Origin: Clostridia bacterium | GTDB lineage: Bacteria; Bacillota; Clostridia; RGIG8785 | Assembly (NCBI GenBank): GCA_017620795.1 | Contig: JAGAUM010000183.1 | Coordinates: 1 to 8,637, forward strand | Length of the DNA stretch: 8,637 nt | Direction of reading: 5' to 3' | Part shown: one piece after another, positions 6,157 to 8,637 of the stretch | Layout of the letters: each line of letters starts with the position of its first letter | Numbering within the stretch: position 1 is the stretch's first letter | Notes under the pieces: generated by a model | The model's database searches: none | What the model saw: the letters and a program-made list of their open reading frames with translations, nothing else | What the model was told of the DNA's origin: nothing | Translations under genes and position numbers: made by a program

Positions 6157-7560
6157 ATGCTGAAAAAACTTTTTGCACCAGTGGATATGACCCAAGGTAA
6201 GCCGTGGAAGTGCATTTTGTTCTTTACATTACCCATGATTCTGGGCAACATCGCCCAGCAACTTTATAACACGGTGGATAGCATCGTGGTCAGCCGCTAC
6301 ATCAAAGACGCACCCGAAGTCTTGGCTGCCGCAGTAAACGACCCCAACTTTGTCAAAGCGGGGGACAGAGCCCTTTCTGCTGTTGGTAGCTGTGGCCCGA
6401 TTTTGAATATGCTTTTGGTCCTGTTTATCGGCATCTCTGCAGGTGCCAGCATCATGGTCGCCCAATACTTTGGCGCCAAAAAACGGGAAGAGCTTTCTTA
6501 CACCGTTGGCAACTGTATCACCGTTACTGCCATTGCTTGCGCTCTGCTGATCGTGGTTATGACCCCGTTGATTCGACCGCTGTTGGTTTTGTTAAACACC
6601 CCTGCATCGACCTTGGAATGGTGTGTAGACTATTTAACCATCTCCTTGGTGGGCATTGCAGGTATGGCTTATTATAATATCTTAAGCGGCATCATCCGTG
6701 GCCTTGGAGACTCCGTCTCAGCATTACTTTACCTGTTGGTTGCAACGGTATTAAACATCGCTTTGGACATCTATTTTGTAGCAGGGCTGAACATGGAGGT
6801 CGCAGGCGTTGCTCTGGCAACGGTCATTGCCCAATGTGTCTCGTCCGCCCTTTGTCTGTGGAAACTCTCCCGCATGGGTGAATTCTTCGACTTTAAACCC
6901 CACTTTTTAAAACCCGTCGGCACCTATGTCCGCCAGATTATCCGTTTGGGTCTGCCCTCCGGCGCAACCCAAGCCATCTTCTCTTCGGCAATGATTATTG
7001 TCCAGTCCTTAACCAATAGCTTTGGTGAGCTCTTTATCGCCGCCAACGTTGTGGTGATGCGTGTGGACGGCTTTGCCATGATGCCCAACTTCTCCTTCGG
7101 TACCGCCATGACCACCTATGCAGGTCAGAATGTCGGCGCACGGGACTATGATCGTGTTATCCGTGGAGCGAAAGAAGGAACATTCCTGGCAGTTGGCATT
7201 TCTGCCGCCATTACAGGCATTATCCTGTTGTTCGGAAAACCCTTGATGAGTATCTTTACCGAAACCCCCGAGCTGGTTGATATGAGCTATCACTTAATGT
7301 GCATTTTAGCCTTTGGTTATATCGCCATGGCAGTGACCCAGTCTCTGTCGGGTGTCATGCGTGGCGCAGGGGACACCGTAACTCCGATGTTTGTCTCTCT
7401 GATTACCTCGGTCTGCCTGCGTATCCCGATTGCTTACGGATTGGCACCTTTGGTAGGACAGAACTGCATCCAGATTTCTCTGCTTTGTACTTGGGTCACG
7501 GGCGCGGTCATCACCGCCATCTTCTATTCCCGTGGTAAATGGAAAACCAAAGCCATTTAA
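6157..7560 (+). CDS. MATE-family multidrug/toxin efflux transporter
   Basis: A 467-residue inner-membrane antiporter of the MATE superfamily (NorM/DinF/MepA-like), expected to expel cationic or toxic compounds using a sodium or proton gradient. The usual two six-helix lobes are visible. The N-lobe has LPMILGNIAQQLYNTVDSIVVSR (25-47), a VAQYFGAK motif (101-108) and IIRGLGDS (179-186). The C-lobe repeats these themes with GLPSGATQ (265-272), YAGQNVGAR (321-329) and VMRGAGDT (400-407). Compared with typical clostridial homologues there is an insertion of about 20 residues (near 50-71) in the loop between helices one and two, between VSRYI and ALSAVG. Transcription appears independent: it has its own promoter, and terminators stand on both sides. 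The substrate is unknown. Lysine is AAA in 14 of 16 codons. Confidence 0.93.
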   Translation: MLKKLFAPVDMTQGKPWKCILFFTLPMILGNIAQQLYNTVDSIVVSRYIKDAPEVLAAAVNDPNFVKAGDRALSAVGSCGPILNMLLVLFIGISAGASIMVAQYFGAKKREELSYTVGNCITVTAIACALLIVVMTPLIRPLLVLLNTPASTLEWCVDYLTISLVGIAGMAYYNILSGIIRGLGDSVSALLYLLVATVLNIALDIYFVAGLNMEVAGVALATVIAQCVSSALCLWKLSRMGEFFDFKPHFLKPVGTYVRQIIRLGLPSGATQAIFSSAMIIVQSLTNSFGELFIAANVVVMRVDGFAMMPNFSFGTAMTTYAGQNVGARDYDRVIRGAKEGTFLAVGISAAITGIILLFGKPLMSIFTETPELVDMSYHLMCILAFGYIAMAVTQSLSGVMRGAGDTVTPMFVSLITSVCLRIPIAYGLAPLVGQNCIQISLLCTWVTGAVITAIFYSRGKWKTKAI

Positions 7561-7583
7561 AGCACCCCTAACGGGTGCTTTTT
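7559..7583 (+). terminator. Intrinsic terminator after the MATE gene
   Basis: The stem AGCACCC (7561-7567) pairs with GGGTGCT (7573-7579), loop CTAAC, extended by two A-T pairs including the end of the MATE stop codon. The T-run is 7579-7583. It ends three bases before the -35 box of the azlC promoter. Confidence 0.88.
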
Positions 7584-7585
7584 CC

Positions 7586-7614
7586 TTGACATTATCCCCT
7601 AAAAGGCGTATGAT
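7586..7614 (+). promoter_or_regulatory. Sigma-A promoter of azlCD
   Basis: TTGACA (7586-7591), 17-bp spacer, TATGAT (7609-7614). The predicted transcript starts near 7620, about 20 bases before the azlC ATG, with GAAGGG (7629-7634) as ribosome site. This also rules out a translation start at 7532, which would lie upstream of the promoter. Confidence 0.78.
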
Positions 7615-7639
7615 AGAACCGTTTGAAAGAAGGGTTATC

Positions 7640-8350
7640 ATGAACGAACAGAACAGCTTCATAAAAGGAATTAAAGACGGTGTGCCCATTTGTTTGGGCT
7701 ACCTTTCGGTGGCGTTCGCCTTTGGCATCTTCGCTACTGAAAGCGGCCTTTCCATTCTCCAGACCCTGCTGATTTCCATGACCAACGTCACCTCAGCTGG
7801 TCAGCTCGCCGGAGTCCCCATTATCGTTGCAGGAGGCACCCTTTTGGAACTGGCGGTAGCGCAACTGGTCATCAACCTCCGCTATGCCTTGATGTCCGTT
7901 TCCCTGTCCCAGAAACTGGGCAAAACAGTCCGCTTGCTCGACCGCTTTGTCATCTCCTTTGTCAATACGGATGAGGTCTTTGCCGTTGCCTCTTCCCAGC
8001 AGGGGAGCGTAGGCAAACGCTACCTTTACGGCTTGATTATAACCCCGTATGTAGGTTGGAGTCTCGGCACATTTTTGGGCGCAGGCGCGGAAAACATCCT
8101 TCCCGAAAGCGTTATTTCTGCCTTGGGCATCGCCATTTACGGAATGTTTGTCGCCATTGTCATCCCCGAAGCCAAGAAACGCCGTGCCACCGCCCTTTGT
8201 GTGGCTATCGCTATTATTTTATCCTGCTTGTTTACCTATCTGCCACAGCTTTCTGCCATTCCCTCTGGCTTTACGGTCATCATCTGCGCCGTAGTCGCCA
8301 GTGTGGTCATGGCAATTGTTGCTCCTGTTGCGGAGGTGCACTATGAATAA
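7640..8350 (+). CDS. azlC: AzlC family branched-chain amino-acid exporter, large subunit
   Basis: A 236-residue membrane protein that, with AzlD, forms an exporter for branched-chain amino acids and analogues (as shown for AzlCD in Bacillus and BrnFE in Corynebacterium). Family features seen are the N-terminal GIKDGVPICLGYLSVAFAFG (10-29), the TSAGQLAG turn (51-58, the counterpart of the usual FAGAAQF-like motif), NLRYALMSVSL (79-89), NTDEVFA (109-115) and GWSLGTFLGA (139-148). There are about six hydrophobic helices. The start at 7640 has GAAGGG five bases upstream and lies after the promoter; an ATG further upstream at 7532 is inside the MATE gene. The gene overlaps azlD by eight bases, so the two are probably translationally coupled. 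Export of branched-chain amino acids is inferred from the family; related members carry other substrates. Confidence 0.9.
   Translation: MNEQNSFIKGIKDGVPICLGYLSVAFAFGIFATESGLSILQTLLISMTNVTSAGQLAGVPIIVAGGTLLELAVAQLVINLRYALMSVSLSQKLGKTVRLLDRFVISFVNTDEVFAVASSQQGSVGKRYLYGLIITPYVGWSLGTFLGAGAENILPESVISALGIAIYGMFVAIVIPEAKKRRATALCVAIAIILSCLFTYLPQLSAIPSGFTVIICAVVASVVMAIVAPVAEVHYE
8332..8338 (+). promoter_or_regulatory. Ribosome binding site of azlD inside azlC
   Basis: GGAGGTG lies four bases before the azlD ATG at 8343, within the last codons of azlC. It supports the overlapping start. Confidence 0.75.
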
Positions 8351-8637
8351 CTTCTGGATCTACCTTCTGGTCATGGCAGGGGTCACGTATCTTATTCGGA
8401 TGCTTCCTTTGGTGCTCTTAAAAAAGAAAATCACCAACCGTTACGTCCTTTCGTTTTTGTATTACATTCCCTATGCCGTCTTGGCGGTAATGACCGTTCC
8501 CGCCATCTTTACTGCTACCGAGCAACCCCTTGCCGCCGCCTTGGGCTTTGTTGCGGCTGTCGCTTTGGCATATTTCGAAAAGAGTCTGCTGACCGTTGCC
8601 GCCTGCTCTTGTCTGGTGGTCTTTATCGCAGAAAGGA
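8343..8637 (+). CDS. azlD: AzlD family branched-chain amino-acid exporter, small subunit, partial
   Basis: The frame is open to the right edge; 98 codons are visible, nearly the full length of the roughly 100-110-residue family. It encodes a small protein with about four hydrophobic helices: NFWIYLLVMAGVTYLIRMLP (3-22, with the family's T-Y-x-x-R-x-x-P pattern), YVLSFLYYIPYAVLAVMTVP, an AAALGFVAAVALAYF stretch and a C-terminal helix. AzlD subunits pair with AzlC in the membrane. It starts eight bases before the azlC stop (ATGAATAA overlap), with GGAGGTG upstream. The end and anything downstream are outside the window. Confidence 0.9.
   Translation, partial: MNNFWIYLLVMAGVTYLIRMLPLVLLKKKITNRYVLSFLYYIPYAVLAVMTVPAIFTATEQPLAAALGFVAAVALAYFEKSLLTVAACSCLVVFIAER

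Noticed and set aside
7532..7639. Longer azlC start at 7532 adding 36 residues
   Set aside because: The extension lies within the MATE gene, the terminator and the azlC promoter, and encodes no membrane or family sequence. AzlC homology begins at the 7640 start, which has its own ribosome site.

Overview
The window looks like a chromosomal segment from a Gram-positive, probably clostridial (Oscillospiraceae/Lachnospiraceae-like) bacterium. The reasons are strong AGGAGG-type ribosome sites, a Firmicutes-type lipoprotein signal on the solute-binding protein, no sign of outer-membrane proteins, and a secreted protein combining a copper-amine-oxidase-N-like domain with WG repeats, a pairing typical of Clostridia. 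The genus cannot be named from the sequence. No tRNA, rRNA, CRISPR array or mobile element is visible.

Left third, minus strand (1-2944): a two-gene unit read leftward from a near-perfect sigma-A promoter (TTGACA, 17 bp, TATAAT, at 3007-2979). The first gene encodes a 648-residue membrane-anchored Ser/Thr protein kinase. It has an intact N-terminal kinase domain, three acidic 14-residue repeats, one membrane helix, a possible SecDF-P1-head-like external domain, and a C-terminal string of four Cys/His modules that resemble zinc knuckles. Fourteen bases downstream lies a secreted stalk-domain plus WG-repeat protein that runs off the left edge. Together they look like an envelope sensing or signalling pair. 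This is the least ordinary part of the window.

Middle, plus strand (3043-6080): a TAXI-type TRAP uptake system. It consists of a lipoprotein solute-binding protein and a fused DctQ/DctM-like (4TM/12TM) permease. A hairpin between the two genes could give more binding protein than permease. A strong terminator, with the permease stop codon in its loop, closes the unit.

Right part, plus strand (6093-8637): a MATE-family efflux transporter with its own extended -10 promoter and terminator, then azlC and azlD (branched-chain amino-acid exporter, azlD cut by the right edge) from another consensus-like promoter. All four promoters found have 17-bp spacers and short leaders of roughly 20-35 bases, which leaves no room for riboswitches. 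Functionally the window combines one envelope signalling pair, one importer and two exporters as separate transcription units. Nothing in the sequence links the kinase directly to the transporters except the shared divergent intergenic region at 2945-3110.
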